Source of the DNA: Paramagnetospirillum magneticum AMB-1
GTDB taxonomy: Bacteria > Pseudomonadota > Alphaproteobacteria > Rhodospirillales > Magnetospirillaceae
Assembly (NCBI RefSeq): GCF_000009985.1
Contig: NC_007626.1
Location: forward strand, 1 to 64,000
Reading direction: 5' to 3'
Length of the DNA stretch: 64,000 nucleotides
Shown here piece after piece: positions 44,944 to 53,517 of the stretch (the first letter of the stretch is position 1; every line of letters starts with the position of its first letter). The translations under genes and the position numbers were made by a program. The notes below the pieces were generated by a model. It saw nothing but the letters and a program-made list of their open reading frames with translations, was not told the DNA's origin and did not search any database.

Positions 44944-45965
44944 CGGCGGATTCCTCCCGCCCAACGGGTCATCTGCCCCAGCACGCCCGCCACCGCCAGC
45001 AGTGCAAGCATCACCGCCGGGACGGTATGGCCGAGGGCGGCCAGCAGGGCGGCGCCCGCCAACACCACATTGCCGCCCAGGATCAGCAGCGATACCCGGG
45101 CATGGCTTTGGCCGCCGCGCACGGCGCGCTGGTAGAAATGGCGGCGATGGGCCTGCCAGACGCGCTCGCCGTCCTTGAGGCGCCACAGCAAGGTGATGGT
45201 GGCGTCGGCCAGGTAATAGGCGGGCAGGATCAGGGCGGCGGCCAGCTGTCCGGAGACGGCCAGCTGCACCAGCAGCCCGCCCAGCAGGAAGCCCAGCGGA
45301 ATGGACCCGGAATCACCCAGGAAGATGCGGGCCGGATGCCAGTTCCACACCAGGAAGCCCAGGGCGGCGGCGGCGATGATCAGGGCGGGCGGCAGCAGCC
45401 CGCCCAGGCCGGCCAGCGCGGCCACGGCGGCCAGCCCCAGGCCGATGGCGACGCTCTCCACGCCGGTGATGCCGTCGATGCCGTCCATGAAATTGTAGAG
45501 ATTGACGAACCACAGCCAGCCCAGGCCGATCAGCAGGCGGTCCGCCCACAGGGGCAGCACCCCCTTGAACGCTAGGGCGTCGGGGCCGAGGCCGATCAGG
45601 CTGGCGGCGACGATGGCGGCCTGGGTCAGAAAGCGCGGCAGGGGGGCCAGCCCCTTGCGGTCATCCACCCAGGAGATGGCCATCAGCACCAGGGCCCCGG
45701 CCGCCAGGAACGTGGGCTGGCCGCCGACGGCAAAGGCAGCCAGGATCAGCGCCGCCACGGTGACCGGCGTGACCGCCAGCCCGCCACCCCGGGGGGTGGG
45801 CAAGCTGTGGCTGGAGCGCTCGTTGGGATGGTCGAGGATCTGCCTGTGGCGCAGCCAAGCCAGCACGGCGCGGGTGGCGCCCAGACTGGCGGCGAAGGTG
45901 GTCAGCGCCGCCCACAGGGCCGCCTGTCCGCTCTCCGCCATGGTCGGGATCGCCGCGATGGCCAA
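44940..45965 (-). CDS. WecA/WbpL-like undecaprenyl-phosphate sugar-1-phosphate transferase
   Basis: 341-residue polytopic membrane enzyme with about ten transmembrane segments. It carries WVDDRKG, NFMDGIDGI and FLGDSGS, the catalytic loops of the MraY/WecA superfamily. It starts a lipid-linked oligosaccharide on undecaprenyl phosphate at the cytoplasmic face. The TTG start at 45965 has an excellent GGAGG 7 bases upstream, which lies within the last codons of the preceding gene. Confidence 0.92.
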   Translation of the reverse strand: MAIAAIPTMAESGQAALWAALTTFAASLGATRAVLAWLRHRQILDHPNERSSHSLPTPRGGGLAVTPVTVAALILAAFAVGGQPTFLAAGALVLMAISWVDDRKGLAPLPRFLTQAAIVAASLIGLGPDALAFKGVLPLWADRLLIGLGWLWFVNLYNFMDGIDGITGVESVAIGLGLAAVAALAGLGGLLPPALIIAAAALGFLVWNWHPARIFLGDSGSIPLGFLLGGLLVQLAVSGQLAAALILPAYYLADATITLLWRLKDGERVWQAHRRHFYQRAVRGGQSHARVSLLILGGNVVLAGAALLAALGHTVPAVMLALLAVAGVLGQMTRWAGGIRR

Positions 45966-45967
45966 CC

Positions 45968-48127
45968 CTAGTCCTCCAGGCTGACCCGCCGCCCGTCGCG
46001 CAGGCTTTCCAGCACGGCGATGGTGGCAAGGCTGGTCTCGATCAGTTCGGCCTCGTCGGCGGGCGCCGGACCGCCGGTGGCCACGGCGCGGGTGAAGGCG
46101 TCGAGCTCGGCGCGATGGCCCTTATCCTGGCCCAGGGACTTTTCCGTCCGGGTACGGCCGCCCTGGGTGATGGACAGCGTCAGGAAATTGTCGATCACCG
46201 CGACTGTTCCGCCTGCGAAACACTCGAAGCGTTCCTTGCTGTGGGCGGTGTCGCCCTGGGCGGTATAGACAATGGTGGCCAGGGAGCCGTCCTTGAAGGT
46301 CAGGGTGACGGAAAGGTCGTCACAACCGCCATGGGTCACGGCGGCGCTTTCGGCCTGGACGGTGGCGATGGGCGATCCCGCCAGGGTGCGGGCCAGATCC
46401 ATGAAATGGCACAACTCGCCCAGGACGCGGCCACCCCCTTCCTCGGCGGCGTTGACCCAGCTTTCCGCCGGCAGGGCGCCGGCGTTGACGCGCAGCATCA
46501 GCACCTTGGGCCCGGGATGGCGGGCCAGATGGGCGCGGGCCTTGAGGGTCAGCGGCGCGAAGCGGCGGTTGAAGCCGATGGTGAAGAAGCCGGGCGAGCC
46601 CTGGCGGGCGGTGATCACCCGGTTGAGCTGCTCGCGGTCCAGCGCCAGAGGCTTTTCCACCAGCACCGACTTGCCGGCCTCCAGCACCCGCGCGGTCATC
46701 TCAGCGTGGTTGCCGTGACGGGTGGCCACCAGCACCGCGTTGATGGCCGGGTCGTTCAGCACCAGATCCACATCGGTGGTGGCATTGGCGAAGCCGAAGG
46801 TCTGCTGCCCGTGCTCGGCGGTCTGGCCGCGCTGGGTGCACAAGGTGCGGAACTCCACGTTGGGCAGCCGCACCAGTTCGGGCAGCAGCACGGTGCGGGC
46901 GAAATTGCCGGCCCCGATCACCCCCATGACGCAGCGGCCGGCGGGGGCCTTGGCGGCGGGAAAGACCCTGGCCTCGGCCCTCCCGGCCGAATGGTCGCCA
47001 TAGCCCAGCACCACGCCGAGATGGGGCTCGGCGCCGCCGGTAACCAATTGATAGGCGCTTTCCGCGTCGTCGAAGGCGAAACGATGGGTGATCAACGCCC
47101 CCACATCCAGGCGGCGGGGCAGCGAGGGGCTCATCAGCCGCACGCATTCGCGCAGGTTCTCGGCCTCGGTCCAGCGCACCCAGCCCACGGGGTACTTGAC
47201 GCCGCGGGATTCGAAATCCTCGTCATAGCGGCCGGGACCATAGGAGCGCGACACGGAAAGCGTCAGCTCCTTCTTCATATAGGCGGCATAGTCGAATTCG
47301 GTGCCGGTCTTGCCCACCAGCACGACCTTGGCGCGGTCGCGGGCCAGTTCGGCGGCCAGGGCCAGAGGTTCCGACGAGTCGGTGGCCGCGGCGATCAGCA
47401 CGGAATCACAGCCGATGCCGCCGGTCAGCGCCGCCACCGCCTCGGTCAGGCCGTGCTCGCCCAGCACCCAGGTCAGTTCGGCGCCCATGGCCTTGGCCAG
47501 GGCCAGTCGTTGCGGATTGACATCGAGCGCGACGACCCGGGCGCCCTGCAGCGCCAGCAACTGAACCGCCAACTGTCCCACCAGCCCGACGCCCAGCACC
47601 GCCACCACGTCGCCCAGTTGCGCCCCCAGCGAGCGCATGCCGGCCATGGCGATGGAGCCCACCGTGCCGAAGGCGGCCTCCTCGTCGGTGACGTCGTCGG
47701 GAATGGCAGCCACCAGATTGCGCGGCACCACGTTGAGTTCGGCGTGATTGGCCAGACCGGCTCCGGCCATGGCCACCCGCTGGCCGGTGGTGAAGGCGCC
47801 CTCCAGCCCGGCTCCCACCGCCGAGATGGTGCCGGCGGCGGAATACCCCAGGGGCAAGGGCTCATCCAGGCGGGCCATCACCGCCTTGAAGGTGGAGATC
47901 AGCCCGTCGCGCCGCGCCTTGTCCAGCACCTTGCGCACCAGGTCGGGGCGGGCCGAGGCCTTGGCGGCCAGGCTTTTGCGGGCGAAATCGATGACCATGC
48001 GCTCGGTGCCGGCGCTGATCAGCGAGGCCCGGGTGGCGACCAGGACATGACCGGCCCGGACCCTGGGGTCGGGGACCTGCTTCAGGGAGAGCTTGCCGCT
48101 GCGGGTGCTTTGGATGACTTGCTTCAT
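45968..48127 (-). CDS. Zinc-type alcohol dehydrogenase fused to a Gfo/Idh/MocA oxidoreductase
   Basis: 719 residues in two enzymes. Residues 1-~375 form a medium-chain dehydrogenase with Rossmann motif GVGLVGQLAVQLLAL. From ~395 a second Rossmann (GVIGAGNFART) begins a Gfo/Idh/MocA domain with VEKPLAL and the Glu/His-containing active region ELCHFMDL. Such fusions are found in bacterial surface-polysaccharide clusters. The reaction is unproven; oxidation and reduction of a nucleotide sugar is likely. Nine bases separate it from the exonuclease upstream, and 2 from the next gene. Confidence 0.9.
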   Translation of the reverse strand: MKQVIQSTRSGKLSLKQVPDPRVRAGHVLVATRASLISAGTERMVIDFARKSLAAKASARPDLVRKVLDKARRDGLISTFKAVMARLDEPLPLGYSAAGTISAVGAGLEGAFTTGQRVAMAGAGLANHAELNVVPRNLVAAIPDDVTDEEAAFGTVGSIAMAGMRSLGAQLGDVVAVLGVGLVGQLAVQLLALQGARVVALDVNPQRLALAKAMGAELTWVLGEHGLTEAVAALTGGIGCDSVLIAAATDSSEPLALAAELARDRAKVVLVGKTGTEFDYAAYMKKELTLSVSRSYGPGRYDEDFESRGVKYPVGWVRWTEAENLRECVRLMSPSLPRRLDVGALITHRFAFDDAESAYQLVTGGAEPHLGVVLGYGDHSAGRAEARVFPAAKAPAGRCVMGVIGAGNFARTVLLPELVRLPNVEFRTLCTQRGQTAEHGQQTFGFANATTDVDLVLNDPAINAVLVATRHGNHAEMTARVLEAGKSVLVEKPLALDREQLNRVITARQGSPGFFTIGFNRRFAPLTLKARAHLARHPGPKVLMLRVNAGALPAESWVNAAEEGGGRVLGELCHFMDLARTLAGSPIATVQAESAAVTHGGCDDLSVTLTFKDGSLATIVYTAQGDTAHSKERFECFAGGTVAVIDNFLTLSITQGGRTRTEKSLGQDKGHRAELDAFTRAVATGGPAPADEAELIETSLATIAVLESLRDGRRVSLED

Positions 48128-48135
48128 GACGGGCC

Positions 48136-48702
48136 TTATAGCAGATCGGACGGCCGGACGCGTCCGGTCTTCAACAGATGGCGGAGCACCTGGGCTACCT
48201 GACGGGCGTCGCCCAGGGCGTCGTGGGCGCGCTGGTCGGCATTCAGGCCGAAGGTGGCGGCCATTTCGCAGCTGTAGATATGGGCCTGGGCGCCCGCCGC
48301 CGTGATCAGCAGTGGCGCCAGGTCGCGGCAGCGCCCGTCGAAGGGAAAGGCGCAGCCTGTCAGGGCGCAATTCTCGCGCAGGACGCCTTCATCCGCGCCG
48401 TTGGAGCCCAGATCGGCTCCGGCGGCAAAGTCGGCCAGCCGGCAGAGGGCTTCGGGAAAGTCCATGCCGGCACGGTCGACCTGATCCTGGGTGATGCCGG
48501 TGAGATCGGTGAAATAGGTGCTTAAGCCTGGATTGAGGCGGGGCTTGACCAGCAGCGACAGCTCGGCGCCGTCGTCCAGGCGAACGGCCCCGACCTGCAC
48601 CACCTCGCGATGTTCGCCGGGTCCGGACCATCGGCGTTCGCGCGCCCCCTCCCAGGTGGTGTATTCCAGATCGTAGACCACGACACCCGTCACCTTTGCC
48701 AC
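48136..48702 (-). CDS. DEDDh-type 3'-5' exonuclease-like protein
   Basis: 188 residues from GTG 48702. Exo I motif YDLEYTTWEG supplies Asp11/Glu13, Exo II lies near GSNGADEG, and Exo III is HDALGDARQ near the C-terminus. That is the DnaQ/RNase T family pattern. Whether it acts on DNA or RNA is not readable. Position at the head of a sugar-biosynthesis operon is unusual. An inner GTG (48693) is an alternative start. Confidence 0.85.
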   Translation of the reverse strand: MAKVTGVVVYDLEYTTWEGARERRWSGPGEHREVVQVGAVRLDDGAELSLLVKPRLNPGLSTYFTDLTGITQDQVDRAGMDFPEALCRLADFAAGADLGSNGADEGVLRENCALTGCAFPFDGRCRDLAPLLITAAGAQAHIYSCEMAATFGLNADQRAHDALGDARQVAQVLRHLLKTGRVRPSDLL

Positions 48703-48825
48703 CCTGGCCCTTGAGGTCGACCCTGAGGTACTGAAGCGGGTAGGTGATGTCAAGCAAAGGCCTAGCCTAGGTCGATCCCGGCGCGATATATACGGGCCAC
48801 CCTTCTTTTGCGGGAACCACGTTCC
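48703..48825. promoter_or_regulatory. Divergent promoter region, exonuclease / amidotransferase
   Basis: 123 bases between divergent start codons. It contains CCTAG-c-CTAGG at 48761-48771, a short palindrome that could be an operator, and a TATATAC -10-like sequence near 48786 about 35 bases before the amidotransferase ATG. No good -35 is seen. Confidence 0.45.
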
Positions 48826-50583
48826 ATGTGCGGTCTGGCCGCCATCTTCGCCTATCAGTCCAAGGCTCCCCCGGTTCAGGGTGACGAACTGGCCGTTGTC
48901 CGCGACGCCATGCGACTGCGCGGTCCCGACGGCGCCGCCAGCTGGATCTCGCCCGACGGCCGGGTCGGGCTGGCCCACCGGCGCCTGGCCATTATCGACC
49001 TATCCCCGGCCGGGGCGCAGCCCATGACCAGCGCCGACGGGCGCCTCGCCCTGGTGTTCAACGGCGAGATCTATAATTACCGGGCCTTGCGGGCCGAGCT
49101 GGAAAGTCTGGGTACCGTCTTCCGCTCCCACACCGATACCGAGGTGATCCTGGAGGGTTGGCGCCATTGGGGCCGGGACGTGCTGTCCAGGTTGCGCGGC
49201 ATGTTCGCCCTGGCGCTCTGGGACAACGAGGCCAGGGGCATGTTGCTGGCCCGCGATCCCTTGGGGATCAAGCCCCTGTACATGGCCGACCAGGGCGGTT
49301 GCCTGCGGGTCGCCTCCCAGGTCAAGGCGCTGCTGGCCGGCGGCAGCGTCGACACCACCCCCGATCCCGCCGGTCATGCCGGCTTCTTCCTGTGGGGCCA
49401 TGTGCCCGAGCCTCACACCCTGTATCGGGCTATCCAGGCCTTGCCGGCCGGCTCGTGGCTGTGGCGCGACGAAGCGGGCGGGCGCGACGAAGGCCGCTTC
49501 TTCGACCTGGGCCAGGAGCTGGCGGCGGCCGACGAAAAAAGTTTCGATATCGATATATTGCATGAGGCTCTGGCCGATAGCGTCAAGGCCCATCTGGAAG
49601 CGGACGTGCCGGTGGGCCTGTTCCTGTCGGGCGGGCTGGATTCCACCACCCTGGCGGCCCTGGTGCGCGAGGCGGCCGAGGGGCCGGTGAAGTCCATCAC
49701 CCTGGGCTTCTCCGAATTTCAGGGCGGCGCCCAAGACGAAGTGCCCCTGGCCGAGCGGGTGGCGGCCCATTACCGCCTGAATCACACCACCAGTCGGGTG
49801 ACGGCGGCCGATTTCGCCCAGGCGCGGGATCAATTGCTGGCCCATATGGACCAGCCCAGCGTCGACGGGGTCAATACCTGGTTCGTGGCCCGCGCGGCGG
49901 CCCGGTCGGGCCTGAAGGTGGCGCTGTCGGGCCTGGGCGGCGATGAACTGTTCGCCGGCTATGATTCCTTTGCCCAGATTCCCCGTCTGGCCGGAGCCTT
50001 GGGACCCCTGCGGCCCCTGCGCGGCCTGGGGACGCTGCTGCGCATGGCGCTGAGCCCGTGGATCGGCCGCTTTGCTTCGCCCAAGACGGCGGGGCTGCTG
50101 GAGTGGGGCACCAGCTTCGGCGACGCCTATCTGCTGCGCCGCGCCCTGTTCATGCCCTGGGAACTGCCCCGGGTGATGGATTCCGACATGGCGCGGGAGG
50201 GCTGGAAGGCTCTCCAGGCTCCGTCCCGGCTGGAGGCGGCCACCGCCGGCATTTCGTCGGCGAGGCTGAAGGTGTCGGCGCTGGAAGCCGGTTTCTACAT
50301 GCGGAACCAGTTGCTGCGCGACAGCGACTGGGCGGGCATGGCCCATTCCCTGGAAATTCGCGTGCCGCTGGTGGATGTGGACCTGCTGCGCGCCGTGCTG
50401 CCCCTGGTCCGTGGCCCCCGTCCGCCGGGCAAGCGCGACATGGCCGCCTGCGCCCGTCCGGCCCTGCCGCCCGAATTGCTGGACCGTCCCAAGACCGGAT
50501 TCTTCGTTCCCGTGGCGCAATGGCTGGGGGCCTCCAGTCTGCGCGGTTGGGCACGTCAGGTGCACGGGGCCTTTCAGGCATGA
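48826..50583 (+). CDS. asnB: Asparagine-synthase-type amidotransferase
   Basis: 585 residues. Cys2 right after the initiator Met is the class II glutaminase nucleophile, so the start is fixed at ATG 48826. The synthetase half has SGGLDS at 268-273 and ALSGLGGDELFAGY. Forms amide bonds using glutamine and ATP. In polysaccharide clusters such proteins usually amidate a uronic acid or another carboxyl on the glycan rather than make asparagine; this is inferred from neighbours. The stop overlaps the next start by 4 bases. Confidence 0.93.
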   Translation: MCGLAAIFAYQSKAPPVQGDELAVVRDAMRLRGPDGAASWISPDGRVGLAHRRLAIIDLSPAGAQPMTSADGRLALVFNGEIYNYRALRAELESLGTVFRSHTDTEVILEGWRHWGRDVLSRLRGMFALALWDNEARGMLLARDPLGIKPLYMADQGGCLRVASQVKALLAGGSVDTTPDPAGHAGFFLWGHVPEPHTLYRAIQALPAGSWLWRDEAGGRDEGRFFDLGQELAAADEKSFDIDILHEALADSVKAHLEADVPVGLFLSGGLDSTTLAALVREAAEGPVKSITLGFSEFQGGAQDEVPLAERVAAHYRLNHTTSRVTAADFAQARDQLLAHMDQPSVDGVNTWFVARAAARSGLKVALSGLGGDELFAGYDSFAQIPRLAGALGPLRPLRGLGTLLRMALSPWIGRFASPKTAGLLEWGTSFGDAYLLRRALFMPWELPRVMDSDMAREGWKALQAPSRLEAATAGISSARLKVSALEAGFYMRNQLLRDSDWAGMAHSLEIRVPLVDVDLLRAVLPLVRGPRPPGKRDMAACARPALPPELLDRPKTGFFVPVAQWLGASSLRGWARQVHGAFQA

Positions 50584-51575
50584 GCGGCGTGCTTTCCCCC
50601 ACCACCTTGGATCAGATGGCCTGGGAAGCGGCTTTGGCGGGCTTCGCGGGCGCCAGTCTCCTGCAAAGCTGGGCCTATGGCGCCGCCAAGGTGGACGAGG
50701 GCGGCTGGGACCTGGAGCGGCTGGACTACAGGGAGGCCGGCACCCTGTCGGGTATGGCCCAGGTGATGGTCCGGCGCCTGCCCTTGGGATTGGGCGGCCT
50801 AGCCTGGATCAACCGGGGTCCGCTGGTGGCGGCCGGTCATGATCCTGCCCCGATATTTGCGGCCCTGCGCCGGTGGTTTGGCCGCCGGGGCTTCTATCTG
50901 CGTGTCGCACCGGCTTTGGCCGATCAAGTCACCCCGCCGGGGTTTCGTCCGGCTGGGCGACCGGGCTGGGCTTCGGCCTTGCTGGATATCACCCCCGAAG
51001 AGGCCGATCTGCGCAAGGGCTTGCATGGCAAGTGGCGTAACACTCTTAACAAGGCGGAACGGGAAGGACCCGCGATCTCGGGCGCCGAGACCGATCTTGC
51101 CGATTTTCTGGCCGGCTACGGTCGCTTTCTGGCGGAACGCAGTGTTCCGACCACCGTGACGCCGGCCTTGTTGGCCGCTCTTCATCGCCATAGCCTGGAG
51201 CATTTGCGCCCTTTGGCTTATGTGGCCCGTCACCAGGATGAGGTGGTGGGCGGCGTCCTGATGGCACGCTATGGAAAAGGCGCCGAATATCTGGCGGGGT
51301 ATGGAACCGAGGCCGGGCGGCGCCTGGGCGTCGGTCAGGCGCTGCTGTGGCGGGGGCTGGTGGATGTGAAGCGGCGGGGCGCGGAGTTTCTCGATCTGGG
51401 CGGCCTGGACCCCTTACGGACTCCGGCCGGCATCCGGGATTTCAAGGAAGGGGTGCGCGGCGTTCCCTATCGGCTGGCCGAGGAACTGGAATGCCTGGGA
51501 CCTAATCCCCTGGCTCGGCTGGTGCGCCGCAAGGTGGCCCGCAGTCTCGCCCTGGCCGATGGGGCGCCGTCATGA
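50580..51575 (+). CDS. FemAB-like GNAT-fold acyltransferase
   Basis: 331 residues with two GNAT-like halves, as in FemAB. Family hints are KWRNTLNKAERE, the EFLDLGGLD turn and TPAGIRDFKEGVRG. FemAB proteins in Gram-negative surface clusters are thought to transfer an aminoacyl group to a glycan or protein. Overlaps both neighbours by 4 bases, indicating a tight operon. Confidence 0.83.
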   Translation: MSGVLSPTTLDQMAWEAALAGFAGASLLQSWAYGAAKVDEGGWDLERLDYREAGTLSGMAQVMVRRLPLGLGGLAWINRGPLVAAGHDPAPIFAALRRWFGRRGFYLRVAPALADQVTPPGFRPAGRPGWASALLDITPEEADLRKGLHGKWRNTLNKAEREGPAISGAETDLADFLAGYGRFLAERSVPTTVTPALLAALHRHSLEHLRPLAYVARHQDEVVGGVLMARYGKGAEYLAGYGTEAGRRLGVGQALLWRGLVDVKRRGAEFLDLGGLDPLRTPAGIRDFKEGVRGVPYRLAEELECLGPNPLARLVRRKVARSLALADGAPS

Positions 51576-52408
51576 GCCTGCGCCGCGTCGCCGCGCCTCT
51601 GGCCTTGGCCGCCTGGCGAGCCACGGGCTTTCTCCGCCCCAATCCGCCCGGCGCGGTACGCATGCTGATCCTGCACGACGTGCCCAGGGTGCAATTTCCT
51701 GCCCTGGCAGAGCTCATTGCCGGACTGCAACGAAATGCTGGCCTGATCACGCCCGCTCAAGCCGAAGCCCGTTTGGGCGGGCACGCGCCCCCCGATGGCA
51801 AGGCTCCGGTCCTGCTGACCCTCGACGACGGTTTCCTTTCCAATTTCCTTGTGGCCCGGGAGATTCTGGACCCGCAGGGAATCAAGGCGCTGTTCTTCGT
51901 CTGCCCCGGATTGGTGGATATGAAGCAGGCGGATCGGATCGCGGCCATTGGCACCAATGTCTTTCGTGGAAGACGCGGCGCCGAGGGCCTGGACCTGATG
52001 GATTGGGAACAGCTCAAGGAGTTGGCCGCGTCGGGTCACGAGATCGGCTGTCACTCGGCTCGGCATGTTGCCCTGGCCGGGCTCCAGGCGGGGGTGCTGG
52101 AAGGCGAGGTCGGGGGCGCCAAGGCCCGCATGGCGGCGGTTTTAGGGCGGGTGTCGTCCTGGTTCGCCTTTCCCTTCGGCGATGTGGCCAGTATCGATGG
52201 CGCTGCCCTCGGAGCCATCGGCCGGCATTTCGCCCTTTGCCGGTCAGGCGTGCGCGGCTTGGCCCATGCCGGCAGCCACCCGCTGGCCCTACCGGCGGAA
52301 TCAGTGGATTTGGGGGCTCCGCCCGCACTGCGCCTGCTGGCTGCCGAAGGTGGGATGGCCCCCCTCTATGGCGGCCGTCTGCGCCGTCTGGAGGGGATGG
52401 CGCCATGA
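51572..52408 (+). CDS. Polysaccharide deacetylase (NodB-like)
   Basis: 278 residues with a NodB fold: catalytic TLDDG (Asp85, Asp86) and metal-binding GCHSARH (His161, His165), then FAFPFGD. Removes N- or O-acetyl groups from a polysaccharide. A short hydrophobic N-terminus may be a membrane anchor. ATG overlaps the upstream TGA and its end overlaps the next gene. Confidence 0.88.
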   Translation: MSLRRVAAPLALAAWRATGFLRPNPPGAVRMLILHDVPRVQFPALAELIAGLQRNAGLITPAQAEARLGGHAPPDGKAPVLLTLDDGFLSNFLVAREILDPQGIKALFFVCPGLVDMKQADRIAAIGTNVFRGRRGAEGLDLMDWEQLKELAASGHEIGCHSARHVALAGLQAGVLEGEVGGAKARMAAVLGRVSSWFAFPFGDVASIDGAALGAIGRHFALCRSGVRGLAHAGSHPLALPAESVDLGAPPALRLLAAEGGMAPLYGGRLRRLEGMAP

Positions 52409-53517
52409 TCACCGGTGCGCCGTTGCCGAGTTGGAGGGAGCTGGGCGCGCTGCTGGGCGATGCCGCCGACGGGAGCAAGGCAGCTGCGGCCTGGACTCTG
52501 CCCACGGACAAGGCCGTCTGGTTTTCCCGCTCGGCCCATTCCCTGGAGGCCATTGCGGCCTCCTGGCAGTGTCGCCATGGCCGCCTGCCCCGGCTTTGGG
52601 TCCCGGACTATTTTTGCAACGCCAGCCTGGGGCCGGTGCGCCGGGGTGGAATTTCCCTGACCTTCTATCCCGTGGGCCTGGATCTCGCGCCCGATTGGGA
52701 GGAGTGTCGCCGCCTTGCCCTGGCCGAGGCGCCGGATCTGTTCCTGGCCGTGCACTATTTCGGTCTGCCCATGGACATGGCAGCCGCTCTCGAATTCTGC
52801 CGCCACGAGGGCGCCTTGCTGATCGAGGATTGCGCCCATGTCCTGAGCCCGGGGCCGGGGCTGGGGGAAAGTGGGACGTTCGTGCTGTGGAGCCCGCACA
52901 AGCATCTGGCAGTGCCCCAGGGGGGGCTGGTGGTGTGCCGCGACCCCGACGAAGGCGTTGCACCCTCCTCCGGACCGTCGCCTGCCATGCGTGGCTGGCT
53001 GATCAAGCGACTGGTTCAGAAGCTGGCGCCCGGCTGGCTGCTGCCGCCAGCCACGCGCCAAGGTCCCCAGCACTTCGCGGATGATCCGCCCGAGGGCGTG
53101 GTGTCCCAGACTCCGTCCCTTGCCCCGCAGGCCCTGGCCTTGCTGGCCGCCGTCCTACCTGCCCTGCCCCGGGTGGCGGCGCGGAGGCGGCAGAATGCCC
53201 TGGCCTTGCTGGAGGTCCTGAAGCGGATGCCGGATTGGGAGTCGCTTTTCGACCCCGGTCTGGTCACGCCCTACCGGCTGGTCATGCGGTGCCGGTCGCC
53301 GGATATCGCCGCCCAACGTTTTGATCTCTACAGAAGCCAGGGCATTCCGGTGGAAAGCTGGCCCGATCTGGCGCCGGAGGTCGGGGCAAAGCCGGAATAC
53401 CATGCCCGCGCCCTGGCCTTGCGGTGGCATCTGCTGTGCTTTCCCGTGCATCAGGGCCTGGACGCGGCGGAGTTGACCCGCCGATGCGCCGAGGCCGGAA
53501 AGGGCAAATCCGCCTAA
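52405..53517 (+). CDS. DegT/DnrJ-like PLP-dependent protein
   Basis: 370 residues of the DegT/DnrJ/EryC1 fold, with PLP ring-contact IEDCAH and candidate PLP-lysine 166 in SPHKHL. The sequence is divergent from the sugar aminotransferases at 58799 and 60553. Possibly an aminotransferase with another substrate. It ends the amidotransferase-FemAB-deacetylase block and overlaps the convergent radical SAM gene by 4 bases. Confidence 0.78.
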   Translation: MITGAPLPSWRELGALLGDAADGSKAAAAWTLPTDKAVWFSRSAHSLEAIAASWQCRHGRLPRLWVPDYFCNASLGPVRRGGISLTFYPVGLDLAPDWEECRRLALAEAPDLFLAVHYFGLPMDMAAALEFCRHEGALLIEDCAHVLSPGPGLGESGTFVLWSPHKHLAVPQGGLVVCRDPDEGVAPSSGPSPAMRGWLIKRLVQKLAPGWLLPPATRQGPQHFADDPPEGVVSQTPSLAPQALALLAAVLPALPRVAARRRQNALALLEVLKRMPDWESLFDPGLVTPYRLVMRCRSPDIAAQRFDLYRSQGIPVESWPDLAPEVGAKPEYHARALALRWHLLCFPVHQGLDAAELTRRCAEAGKGKSA

